This document shows positions 1 to 11,315 of a DNA stretch of 64,000 nucleotides, piece by piece; position 1 is the stretch's first letter; each line of letters starts with the position of its first letter. The stretch is from Lunularia cruciata (Eukaryota; Streptophyta; Marchantiopsida; Lunulariales; Lunulariaceae). The notes under the pieces are model-generated. The model was not told the origin of the DNA and ran no database searches. It saw only the letters and a program-made list of their open reading frames with translations. Both the position numbers and the translations under genes were made by a program. The DNA lies in NCBI GenBank assembly GCA_948567375.1, contig OX419759.1, positions 38,964,593 through 39,028,592 on the forward strand. Reading direction: 5' to 3'.

Positions 1-894
1 GTGAGCAGGAGATGTGATTTGACCAAACTGTTTAAATAATCCAATGATGCAGGTCATTTAATGTAATGATGGAAGTTTGTAAACGAATAAGACGTTTACA
101 TGTCTGAATACTTTTCACATAGTAGAAGATTTGTGAATAAAATCTGTGGATAGATTCATTAGGGATATATAAAAAACGATTTTTTCTATTAACCTGCAAA
201 GATAAATCAGGATTGTATTTTTGGGTTTAAGTGACTTGATTAGAAAATTTTTTTTTATGAGTGGAAGGTAGGTCAATACGCATAAATTCAACTTATTGTT
301 TTTCTTGGCAAATTTGGTCGTTATAGAAGTTATACATAAGCAGAAAGAGTTATTACTTGTTTGGAACTTACGTTTGATACGAGATTTATGTAAATAATAC
401 ATTTTTTATTGAAGCAAGCTTTTGTTTAATTATGTTGAAAATGCAAATGCGTTCAATATTCTAACTCTTTAATCTATGTTTCGCCATTTCACTTTAGTGA
501 AAATCATGAAATCAGGACAGTTTTCTAAACTAGTCTACTCTCAACAATCCACTTTAGAACATATGTGGGTGAAATGATGAAACAAAGATTGAAGAGTTAG
601 AATATTTAATGCACTTGTTCATAAAGATTAATTGCTAAGTGACATAAGTCTATGACTCAATTTTCCCTTTGGTATACAGCACCTTGGAAGAAAGAATATA
701 TTTTAGCAAAAGGAACGCTATTTTTTATATTACACATAAAAGAAATAAAAATTTCATTTTACTTAAGATAATTAATGATTCAAATTATTTTTATCTTTTG
801 TTTAGTTGACTTCTTTTCTTACAAAGTTTCTCTATGATAAGGGATTTATAAAAATATAAAAATTGTACATATTTATAAAAATCATTCTTTTTAC
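1..894. other. AT-rich non-coding stretch
   Basis: No reading frame with a recognisable domain, no tRNA-like fold and no clear repeat was seen here. Base composition is strongly A/T. It is flanking DNA of the dead LINE that follows. Confidence 0.5.
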
Positions 895-1396
895 ATGAGT
901 TACATCATAGACATTAAATATGCATCTTTAACCTTTGCAAATATAGAATGTAATAAATGCATGGGGTCTTCCCATCCTTCTTGTGTTCTATGTGGTAGCC
1001 TTTCTTATAAATGCATGGGTCATGGGCCTTTCCTCCGCTTTGCTACACAAAGCGGAGTGCTTCAGCAGATTGTGGACACATTAGAAGTGAAGATTAGGTC
1101 ATATGTTGAAGCTACTAAGGTGGCTCAAATCTCTTACTTACAAGAGAATGAGGTTGAGAAGGAGAACCAATTTGTCAAATGAAGAACTTGAGGATTTCAA
1201 GTTGCCAGAGATTGAGAAGGAAGACACCAAGGCCATAGTGTGTGAGTTTATTGTTGATTCTTTGAGAGTCCATGATCCTCAGATTTTACAAGCATATAGA
1301 TTGGGACAACAAGGTGCACAAGCAAGAAGCATTTTGGTGAGGTGTGGCTCAAAAACTCAGAGGAATTCAGTGATGGCAAACAAGGCTATATATTGA
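895..1396 (+). pseudogene. LINE ORF1-like remnant
   Basis: Two overlapping frames (895-1182 and 1103-1396) together resemble a LINE ORF1. The first has a Cys-rich stretch reading CNKCMGSSHPSCVLC, which may be a metal-binding knuckle. It runs into an acidic and basic helix-like segment with LEVKIRSYVEATKVAQ. The second contains AYRLGQQGAQARSILVR, which resembles the RRM/C-terminal RNA-binding domain of L1 ORF1 proteins (RILVRF-type strand). A frameshift separates the halves. The ORF1 call rests on position upstream of the endonuclease and this weak similarity. Confidence 0.5.
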
Positions 1397-1574
1397 AGGG
1401 GTGGCGTATCTGGTTGGACCTTGATTTCACATCTCTCCAATGGCAAGCAAAGAAGGGAGAATTAGCAAAAGTGAAGGAGTCTCAATAAGAAGGTTTTGTT
1501 GCATTCTTGAGAGACAATAGAGCTGTGATCATCCAAAGGAAGTTGCCAATTTCTGCATAGCAATTCCAGACCCT

Positions 1575-2380
1575 TAGAGTGCTATTTTGGAATGTTCATG
1601 GCCTCACACATACCAAGTACTCAAGCGCTAAACCTATGTGGGATGATGTTGATCTGATCAATCTTGTGGAGACATGAGAACATGAAAGAAACACCATTCA
1701 AGACATTGAAGGTTTCACTCTTGTCGGTTCAACCTGGAACAAGCAAAGGCAACATAGAGGAAGAGGTATTGCTACTTACATGGCTTTGAAAAATTAGTCT
1801 CTTTGATAGGCCAAGATTCAAGTGGACAATACCAATGGTTGAGGATTGGAGGAGTTGCTACACCTTGCTTCCTTGCTGTTTGTTACCTTTCCCCATTAAC
1901 ATCACCAATCTATTCAAGTGGAGTGTTCAATACCATGTAGCCTTTCCACTCCTTGACAAAGGATGTGTTGGAATTTCAAAGTAAAGGTGCAATACTTGTT
2001 CTTGGTGATTTCAATGCTAGGATCCAAGTTTCTCAGATTCTCTAGTTTAGTGACCTTGAGAATTACCATTTCCATAGCTTGATAGATCATTCTAGTGCTT
2101 GGTCCCACTCTTCCAAAGATCTCATATCCAACCCCATGAGTGAGCATTTTTTGAGCTTTGGTACCAATTGTACCTTAAACATCTTGAATGGCCTTTCTCA
2201 ATTTCCAAAAAATTGCAAGAGCACATGCTTTGCTTTTGGTGGATCAAGCAATGTAGATTATATGCTCACCTCACTCAATGATATACACATTCTCTCAAAT
2301 TTTGTTGTTTTAGATACTCAACTTGAATCTGACCATGCACCTCTATCTTGTGCCATCCTTCTTTCTTGCCTCAATAGAAC
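1575..2380 (+). pseudogene. LINE endonuclease domain remnant
   Basis: Family motifs of exonuclease-endonuclease-phosphatase LINE endonucleases appear in order although the frame is broken. The first strand is VLFWNVHGLT near 1580-1610. GDFNAR lies near 2005-2025. The C-terminal catalytic motif is SDHAPL near 2328-2345. The catalytic Asp and His are still visible, but stops and frame changes between them abolish function. In live relatives this domain nicks the target strand and primes reverse transcription. Confidence 0.75.
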
Positions 2381-2929
2381 CACATTACCTATTGACCATG
2401 CCTTTAGAGGAAACTCTGTCCAGATTTTCACAAGCAAGAGCTGTACCAACAAGCTATTCATGAGAAATTGAGCTCTATGGAGTGGAGATCTAATTTTCAA
2501 CAATGTAGTGGTCAGTTGATTGAACTTCTTCAATCTACATCAACTAATTTTTTTCCAAGAGGTTCTCATAGGAAGAAAAGTAGTCTCCTTTGCAATAAGT
2601 GATATGGTGATGATTGTAGAATGGCAAGGATCAAAGCTATGGATAGGTCTCTTGATCATATTGCACAAAATCAGGCTTTTTTCTCTTATAGAAAGTTGGT
2701 GAAGTGCAAGAAGCGGGCATTTCTAAGACTCAAGAGGGTTGAGTTGAGCACTAAATTGAGAAGAAATCCCAAGGCTTTCTAGAAGAAGGTAACCATCAGA
2801 TCTCCATCTCCATTCTTGGACCTAAATGAGCTTTGTAATTATGTGAAGGATCTGTACTTTTTCCCTGATGCTCCAAGCATGGCACCTTCCTTGCCTTGGA
2901 TTTGCTCTCACCATCTCTGAAGCTGATGT

Positions 2930-4060
2930 CAAATACTAACTCAAGAAGTTGGCCAATGGTAAGGCTGAAGACCTTGATGGACTATGTGTTGAACTTTTGA
3001 AGTGGTGCGGTACCCATCTGATTCTAGTACTCACTTCTCTTTTGAATGAAGCAATCAAGTGTGGCTTTCCTGATAGATGGTGCTTAAAGAAGGTAGTTCC
3101 TATTCACAAGTCTGGCCAAAGAGATGTTGTCACCAATTACTGTACCATACTAGTTTGTAGTATCTTTGCCAAGTTGTATGGTTGAATTTTGGAGTTTAGG
3201 TTTAGTAGTTGGGCTGAGAAGTACAGAATTTGAGCTAAGTGCCAAGCTGGTTTCAGGTCAGGCTTTAGTACTTTGGATCACTATTGGCACTCCATGTTTT
3301 GTGGTGGAAATCTAAGGGTGTTGGGAGAGCTCTCTATGTTGCATTTATTCATTTCAAGAAGGCCTTTCATAAGCTGCTTAGGAAATCTCTAAGTGAGAGA
3401 CTCACTGAAGTTGGTGTTTCAATTGATCTGATTGGTGCTATCTCTAGACTCTATGAGAAAGTGGTTATGAGACTTTCATCTTTGAGCTCTCTAGATGTAC
3501 TTAGCACAATGGGTGTGATTCAAGGCTGCTCTTTATCTCCAACTCTGTTTGGAATCTTCATCGACGATCTAGAGAGACTACTCATGGAAGTTGGAACTAC
3601 AAGTGTACAGGTTGGCTCTTTGATGATACATGCAATCCTTTATGTAGATGATGTAGTTCTCCTCTCCACTAATCCACAGGGTTTACAGAAGCTCTTGGAT
3701 TCTCTTCTTGCTTTTGCAATCAAACAAAGATGGAGGTGAACCTTGACAAGTCCAAGGTGATTGTGGTGGGTTCTAAAGCTGTCACACCTTTTTTTTATGG
3801 ACAGCAGTTGGAGCAGGTTTTGTCTTATAAGTACTTGGGTCTTGAGTTTTCTCATGACCATAGTTGGTCTACTTGTGTGAAAGATGAGAATCAATGCAGG
3901 GTTTAGAGCTTTGTATTCACTTATGAATTGCTCTAGACTTGTTCATCTTACCACATGGGAATTGAAGAAGGTATGTTCAGCTCTCTTGTGCAGCCGGTGG
4001 TTCTCTATGGCACTCAGATTTGAGGTCTAAGTACTAAGAAGACATGGTGGAAAAAGATGG
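2930..4060 (+). pseudogene. LINE reverse transcriptase remnant
   Basis: Pieces of a non-LTR reverse transcriptase are seen in several frames. They include a KLANGKAEDLDGLCVELLKW segment (2949), VVPIHKSGQRDVVTNY (3100-3150), AFIHFKKAFHKL where the first catalytic Asp region is changed (3340-3380), GVIQGCSLSPTLFGIFIDDL (3510-3580) and an intact YVDD catalytic box (3640-3655). A frameshift after 3735 separates the thumb. Loss of the Asp before FKKAF and the internal stops mark it as non-functional. Confidence 0.8.
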
Positions 4061-4640
4061 AGAAAGTTCAAAAACTATTTTTGTTTGATGAACTTGGAGT
4101 GAGGACTAAAACTCCTTATGCATTGCTACTTGTTGAAATGGGTTTTTTGCCTCTTGAGGCTGAAGCTTTGTTCTTAGCTCTCACATATGCCACTAATGTG
4201 AGGTCTATGGAGCATGAGAGAATTTTTGTACCAAGCTTTTTGTGCCACTCTATCTATTGGTTGGTATACAGGTTTGGTTGTATGGGCCACAAGGTGGAAT
4301 GTTTCCGAGCGACATTGGAGATTGGAGCCTATTGCACTAAGAGAAGTGATCAAGGAGCATTTCTTACTTTGCTTATGGCAGCAACCCGGTACCACGATGG
4401 TGTTCTATAAGCAGTTTGTAAATCCTATGTTGGTGTATTTTGATCAAGATTATCTCTTGGCTAGGATTTCTACTTCACTTAGACATGTTATTGCTCAGTA
4501 TAGAACTAGTTCTCATAGACTAGAAGTAGAACAAGGACGTTGGCAGCAGATAGAGCACTCCATGCGACTTTGAAAATTGTGTACCATGAGCAAAGTTGAG
4601 GATGAGCTCCATGTTTTTGTTGATTGCTCTTGTTACATGC
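4057..4640 (+). pseudogene. LINE RT C-terminal region with Cys/His tail
   Basis: Downstream of the polymerase the frames at 4057-4410, 4214-4573 and 4577-4777 continue the LINE polyprotein with frameshifts. At 4577-4640 the sequence CTMSKVEDELHVFVDC resembles the usual LINE tail in which Cys residues precede an E-x-x-H and a final Cys. This is the presumed zinc-binding end of the polymerase ORF. Confidence 0.5.
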
Positions 4641-4789
4641 AGATCCGAGTTAGACATCAGATTACTTGTAGTGATTTCTCAACTCTCTTACAGGTTGAAG
4701 CTTTAGCGTTAGGGAAGTATATGACGGAGATTATTTTACATTGGACCAATTTGTTACAGATTGGTCAGATGCCCTAAGATCTTGCCTTG

Positions 4790-7700
4790 GCTCACATTTC
4801 ATGTGTTTTGTATTGTGTTTTGAGCCTTTTGACTCTTTGGGTCTTCCGGGATTTATATTTCATTGTTTCATTGTTTGTTCCATCTTTTGTGTGCTAGTAT
4901 AGTTTGTGTTTGCTCTCTTTGTATGCTTGGTTTGTTGGAGCTTGCTCATTTTTCTATTTTCTTCTTGTTTTGGTACTTTAATTATTGAATTTAATGCACC
5001 ATATATAGTTCAGAAGATATGATCTAATTGAGAATGATAAGATTGAAGAAAAGAAAGTATCATTATTCATGGAATGAATAAAGAATCACTTTATAGAGGG
5101 ATTTTGAAGAATGAATGCACAACTCAATGTACTCTCTAGGAATAACAAACAAAGCCCAATGCATATAATAGTATAGCTCATCATTGTACCTTAGTGCATA
5201 CTAGCATAGATTAGCATCACATCAACACACAAGCAAATATAGGTTCAATCTTGATAAGCTTTATTGGTAAATTAGGTTGTATAGACTAGTATTTACTAGC
5301 ATATTCTTGATTATTTATACTTGTATACCATGTTATGTTGTGCACCATGTTTTTTAGCAAAGGAAATAAGGCCATGAGCACATGTATAGTTTATGAGGAT
5401 AGGATGATTTCAATGTAGAACATTTAAAATATCCTTGAGTTTCATCAAAAGAAGCCTTTGCTTTATCATAAGGAAAGAGTTTTAAGAAGAGGTTAGCTAA
5501 TAGAGCTTTAGTTGAGAATTTTGATTTGAATGAGTACTATGCATGACTATATATCAAGGATTTACTTTGCAAGACAATGTGTATATCTAGCTAGGTACAC
5601 TTCTTTCTAATGAAGAGCCTTATATCAATCCACTCTTGTTTGCAAAGCGATCTACAAATGTATCATTCTACACAAAGATTAATGTTTGCCATCAAGATTA
5701 GAGTACAACTTAGTAAAGCTTATGTTACCTACTTTGGAGAGTGATTTTCAGGATGAAGACCAAAAATATCAATAAAGATGACAAGGAAATTTTGCAATGC
5801 TTATATTCCATAACGTAGAAAGTGATTTCTTGGTTTTATGGTATGGAATATAATCCATAGTCATATTATTTTCAATATGCAAACCAAGGTTTATAAACAA
5901 AGATTATAGGATGGTAGAAGAATTCAATATAGTACTTATTTTGGAGAATGATTTATAGTTCTCTTACACATGTTTCTTTGGTTCAAAAGGAAACTTTAGT
6001 TGAAAAGATTTTAATTCTCTACTCATTAATTCATGAAGAGGAGGTCATAACATAAGACAAGTCTCTCTACATGGTCCAAGATGAAGAAGAGGCTTTCAAA
6101 TAAATTGAAGGACTATAATTTAGAAGAGCTTATTAATTACTTGAACTGATTGAAAGACTAAAGTTGGATAGATCTTATGTTTCCTTGAATAGAGAATGAA
6201 TTGTTGGTTTTCCAATAAGCTTCTTCACAAAGATAGTTGTAGAAGACTTTTATGTGTTAATTACTCATGCTTATATTTACCAAGCAAGGATTTATAATGT
6301 TGATACACTCTCTTGATTATACAAGCATTTCATTTTTATAAAGTTATAGAAAAGAGTTTTCTTTTTTGTTTCATACATGAAATTTTATCATTTATTATAT
6401 TGGTAAAATATACTATAAAAGTCCTTGAATTTATGAACATGTCACCATATTCATATTTCCTCCTCAAATGGTCCTTCTTTACATGGAATGTAAGAGATAT
6501 ATACTATCAAATGGTATGATTATACTTGAATAAGTAGAGAAAGAAAGGAAAAAGAAGCTTGATCTTGAAGTTGTGCACCAACAGATTTAGTTTTCATGTT
6601 AAGAGAGGATCGCTTGTGAGAGAGGAAAACTTATAGCAAGATATAGAAAAAGTATCTTGAGTAGAGTTTTGTAAGGAGAGGACCATTGTACAAAGAGTGT
6701 ATTGTAGTTGATGATAAAGAGTGTTAACTTGTCAAAGTTATTTCATATTGAGTAGTTTGATGGATGGAGTTAGGTTTCACTAGATGTACTAGAGGAGGCA
6801 AATGCTATTATAAAGGAGATTTATGTTCCATACCTTTTTCATGCTCTTATAAATGAAATTAGTACCTCATATCCTCCTAGTACTCTAGAATTATGGTGAG
6901 TATTTAAGATTAGAGATACATGGAAGCTTAAGATTAAGACCTAAAATGCATACTCCTTTATTATTGCAACTCATGGTTTTGGAGGTGTGGAGAGTAAGGT
7001 AGATAGACTTGAGGAAAGAGGAGTGAGTTTTAAAGATGAGGTGAACCAATTAATGATTCATCTAGAGTCTTTTCTTGTACTCTTAGTTTGTCCATCTAGG
7101 AGAGTAGAGGAGGAAGATAACTAGTTTAGATCTTGGATATGTTGTGAACATTATGTGTGATATAAATACCTTCTGTAGTAAAGTTATTTGACAAAGAAAT
7201 TTTGGTTTATGCATGCTATTGAGTGAGTATATGCCTTAACTTGCATATGTAAGTTTATGTTCTTTATATTTAGCACTTTGAGTGCACTATTTGATAAGGT
7301 AATATTTTACAAAAATATTGATCCATGTTGCAGGTGACATAGTTATATTGCCTTTTGAAGGGGAACTGATATTTCCACACTCCTAGATATATATATGAGT
7401 GATGATTTTGGCACCATGAATTATGAAGATAGGTGGCTTCAGATCAAATTGCAAATGAAGTACATCTTGCAAGTGGAAGTGTGTAAACATAAAAAGAGGG
7501 TGTGAAAATCTCAATTCCCATCATATATAAGGAATTAGATTATGTATGTGTTCATAGAGAAGGATGTCATAAGGATATGCAAAGAGTTTACTAGGTTAGA
7601 GAAAAAAATTATTCTACTTTAGCTCTCTGATCTTCTGATAGAGAAATATTTAATTATTCTTTATACCATAAACAAAGAAGTATTTACTTCTATGTTTTGT

Positions 7701-10700
7701 AATTTTTCAGACCCTTTATATTTAGTGTCTTAAGTTGTAACTCTTAGTTTTCTAGTGCATCTTTGTTCTTCTGGTTTTTCATTTCGTGAGGTCCATATAT
7801 TATATGTCATACATTTATACTATTAAGGAGTGGTATAGTAAGAGACTTACTAAGTACAAAGAGACTAGCAAAATATTTGAGGACCAATGATAATTCTAGA
7901 TGAAGAGATTTATCATGTGCGCTGATAGGCTACCACTTACTTGTAACTTATGGGTATAATATGATTTAGTTACAAAGTATCTTGGGGAGTGTGTTAAAGA
8001 TAATCCTTCATCTCTAGCACTTTAGATTACCCTTTATTTACTCTATTTTGAATACATTATAAGATTCCTATATTTGGATTCAATAATTATCAAGTTATGA
8101 CCACTTAGTCCACTTGTGTAAATTATTACATGATTCATAATAATATATACCAATATATACAAGCTACTACTAGTAAACCACCACTACATATACTAAAAAA
8201 AACCTATTTTAGTTAGAAAATCTTGATACATACAAGTGCATACATATTCATATACATCAAATCTTCTCACAACATCATATGCAAAATTTGAAGCGCACAA
8301 ATAACGCAAAATTACACTCACAAGTATCCAATTATATAAAATACATATAGTTTATGTCTTACTTCAAATTAAAAAATAATAGTAGTTGTTTAATATTACT
8401 TTTTACAACTGAAAGGTATGATTGATAATTAAAACTATGAATAGACTATTTGGCTCAATATTTATCAAAAAAATATACTAAATTTGAATTTCTCAAGTGG
8501 ATAACTTGACAGTCATCTCATAAAAATAATTTTAATTTAATTTTCATATTTTGAATCTCATTTTCTCCATCTGTACATTCTTCTTTTTGCCCAATGCACA
8601 ACCTCTCTTTTCCGTCTTCATTTCTCCATACTTCTCCATATTGGCAACTTATTACGCTTTGATATTTGCTGGTTTATGTTGATCGCCTGTTTAATTGACA
8701 CTCTTTCTCTTAATATAGTTTGTAAGATCTTTTCATGGTTAGTAAGATTGTTCAAAAGAGGAAAAGCACATAAAATAAATTTTGAATGTCCTTTTCACAT
8801 CTTCTTTAATTTTATAAGACATACTGCTCTCGCATCAAGGCACTACAAAGCTAATCTAGAAACTTAAAATGTATATACTAACTTATGTTACTCTTTTGAT
8901 AAAAATAATTTTTTTAATACATATATACAAAGGAGATAAATATTTTATTTTGGGTTGTTCTAGATATAAGTAGTTCTTTCAGATCTGCATCGTTCTTTAT
9001 ATTTCTCCCTAAAAATGATTTTTTTGAAGGAAAACTAAAAGCACAATAATATTGAGCTTGTTTCAAAAACACAAAGGCAAAGAGTAAAATATTATTTTAA
9101 CATCCAAATACGAAACTCGTCGGTTTAAGAATCAATTGATTGTTAAAGTTACCATGTATACTTTGGTATCCTTATCTTGATTCCTTTAATTCCTTCTCCA
9201 TGAAAATTTGTTTCTATATCTATAATTCCACTCTCTTATAGATCTATTTGATATCATATATATAGCATACATGTACTTTAAAATGACTTTCCTTCTTTAT
9301 TATCTGATAATAAATTCTCATGTTTTACCAAATCCATGGTCAGGTCATTGAATGCAATGCTCTTCTTGCAAGCTCCACTGTATTTTGATTGACATTCTCA
9401 AGTTCATATGGATGATATAACCATTTGAGCATAATGTTTGAAACCATCTAGAATCTATCTTTATCAACCTTTATTATGCTAGTAATCATAAAGATAAAAG
9501 TAAAAAAAGTAACAGATTGTAGCAAGAACAACATGTTTGAGAGCTCTAAGAATAAAGAGGATTCACGGCAAATAAAATGTAAAGGTGGAGCGTACAAAAT
9601 ACCGGAGTTCCCAGCAAACTTTGATGCAGATGAGTTCACGTTTGATTGTATGCAACAACAAAAACCTTCTAGGATCACTAGACCACCAATAATATACAAT
9701 TTTAATAAACCAAACATTTAACAAGGGAAAGATATTCTAATACAAAATTATAATTTCTTATAGACTTTCATTTCCAGTCAATGTCCATACAAATGAGTTC
9801 ACATCTAGGTATGTGTTACAACAAAAACTTATAGTCTTAATAGACCATCAATAAGATTCAATTAAAATGGAGCCAAAAATCCTAACATAAGGAACAATGA
9901 CAAAACCACCAATATGGTTTTGATGTGAACGTTACACAAATCTCATTTTTATATTCAAGATTGTTTGACTAACATCATTATTAAAGTTGCAAAGCTTTGA
10001 CAATTATTTACTTCACAATAGTATAAAATAGCATGTAAAATAGATTTGCATCCAAAATTCAAAGTATAAAAACTCATTACTCTCTACCATTCTATTGAAC
10101 TTTTAAACAATAGAACAATCTACTCCTAACCATGCGACGATACAAACCCCTCATTTGATAGACCACATGGGCATGCACTAGCTGTTCCGAACACGCGACT
10201 TGAGACTATTGGAGTTCAAAGACTGGTTGAGAAATTAATACCATTTGATCATTCTTTTCCAGCACATAAAAAGTGTATTTTTACCATATTAGATACTTGA
10301 ACTAGCAATTCAAAAGGTGTTCACATACATTTGAGGTTCTTCAAGTTTATTCTTTCATGCGTGCTCATTTTAGAACTATGACTAAATGAGATCATACTTG
10401 CACATTTTGATTTATTTATAAATTTGCCAGGTGTGTTAGTGATTGCAAAAAGTGTGCACGACTTGAATAGTTCTTAGAGTATATAGAAAAAGATCACCAC
10501 GAGGGGAGCTCTAAAGAAGCTTCGAAATTGCCAATAGGAGTTAGAATGAGTTCTGTACTTAACTTTTTTTTAATGTAATAAAAAATAAAAGCTAAACTAT
10601 GTTTTTTTCCTAAATGTTCCAATTTTCGGTTTTTGGTCTGACTTTTCTGGGAATATCCAAGAGAGACTAATTAAACATATGAACTGAATTTCCGATTCTC

Positions 10701-10830
10701 TCTCCCCGTGCAAAATTAGTGAAAGTATCTAGTCAGATTGTTATAGACTCAAAAGCTTCCGTAAATATGTAAATTCCCAGATTCATTAATAATTAATAGA
10801 CTAGGTGAATTGATTGCCATTTGCTTTTGC
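4790..10830. other. AT-rich intergenic stretch, no supported gene
   Basis: About 6 kb with only short frames, none with a recognisable domain. The text reads like heavily decayed transposon or intergenic DNA. A short frame at 9476-9721 on + is overlapped by a similar one on - and is not supported. No tRNA, TIR pair or LTR pair could be made out. Confidence 0.5.
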
Positions 10831-11315
10831 CCATAATTAAAATCGACAGGACGACTGGCACACAAACTGGGGTCGTTCTTTGCAATATGACAATAAACGT
10901 CTTTCTTCAGTGTCAAAGAATGCCTTTGGGGACATTGGAGGATTAGGAGATTTCAATAGGGCACTGACGAATTTGTACTGATTTCTTAAATAGTCGTATG
11001 GGTAATCTATAAAAATGCTAGACGTGTACAACAAGATGTTCCAGAAAATATTGCGGTTTTTAGTCCATTTCGTAAGTGATCACGTTTCGACGTTAATTAC
11101 TCTTCAATTCCGTAATATAATTGTAAGCAGTTTTATGAATGGTTCATTGAAGGCCATGTAGTCCCCACAAAACGTACCATAAATTTGTACGATAAAGACC
11201 TGACTCCCGTGACATTTTGGTAAAATATGGAATTGAAACACCCCACCAATGTGACATAGATCCCTTGCACGAATTGGGTTCAGAGAACACCGATGGCGTA
11301 GGGGCCGCAGTAATA

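Larger units (their letters stand above)
895..4780 (+). mobile_element. Degenerate non-LTR retrotransposon (LINE, APE-type)
   Basis: A full-length-looking but dead LINE. In order on + it holds an ORF1-like nucleic-acid-binding region (895-1400), an apurinic-type endonuclease (about 1575-2380), a reverse transcriptase (about 2930-4060) and a C-terminal Cys/His tail (about 4577-4640). All parts are in different frames and broken by stops, so no protein can be made. Neither a poly-A tail nor target-site duplications could be defined, so the ends are approximate. Family knowledge: this domain order belongs to the L1-like group of LINEs. It moved by target-primed reverse transcription in the nucleus. 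Confidence 0.85.

Noticed and set aside
9448..9721. Overlapping frames on both strands
   Set aside because: Short, mutually overlapping and without motifs or splice context.
10837..11034. 65-codon frame on - downstream of the kinesin stop
   Set aside because: It has protein-like composition and a possible acceptor, but the FHA fold is already complete and a stop ends the large exon at 11316. No splice linking them could be shown.
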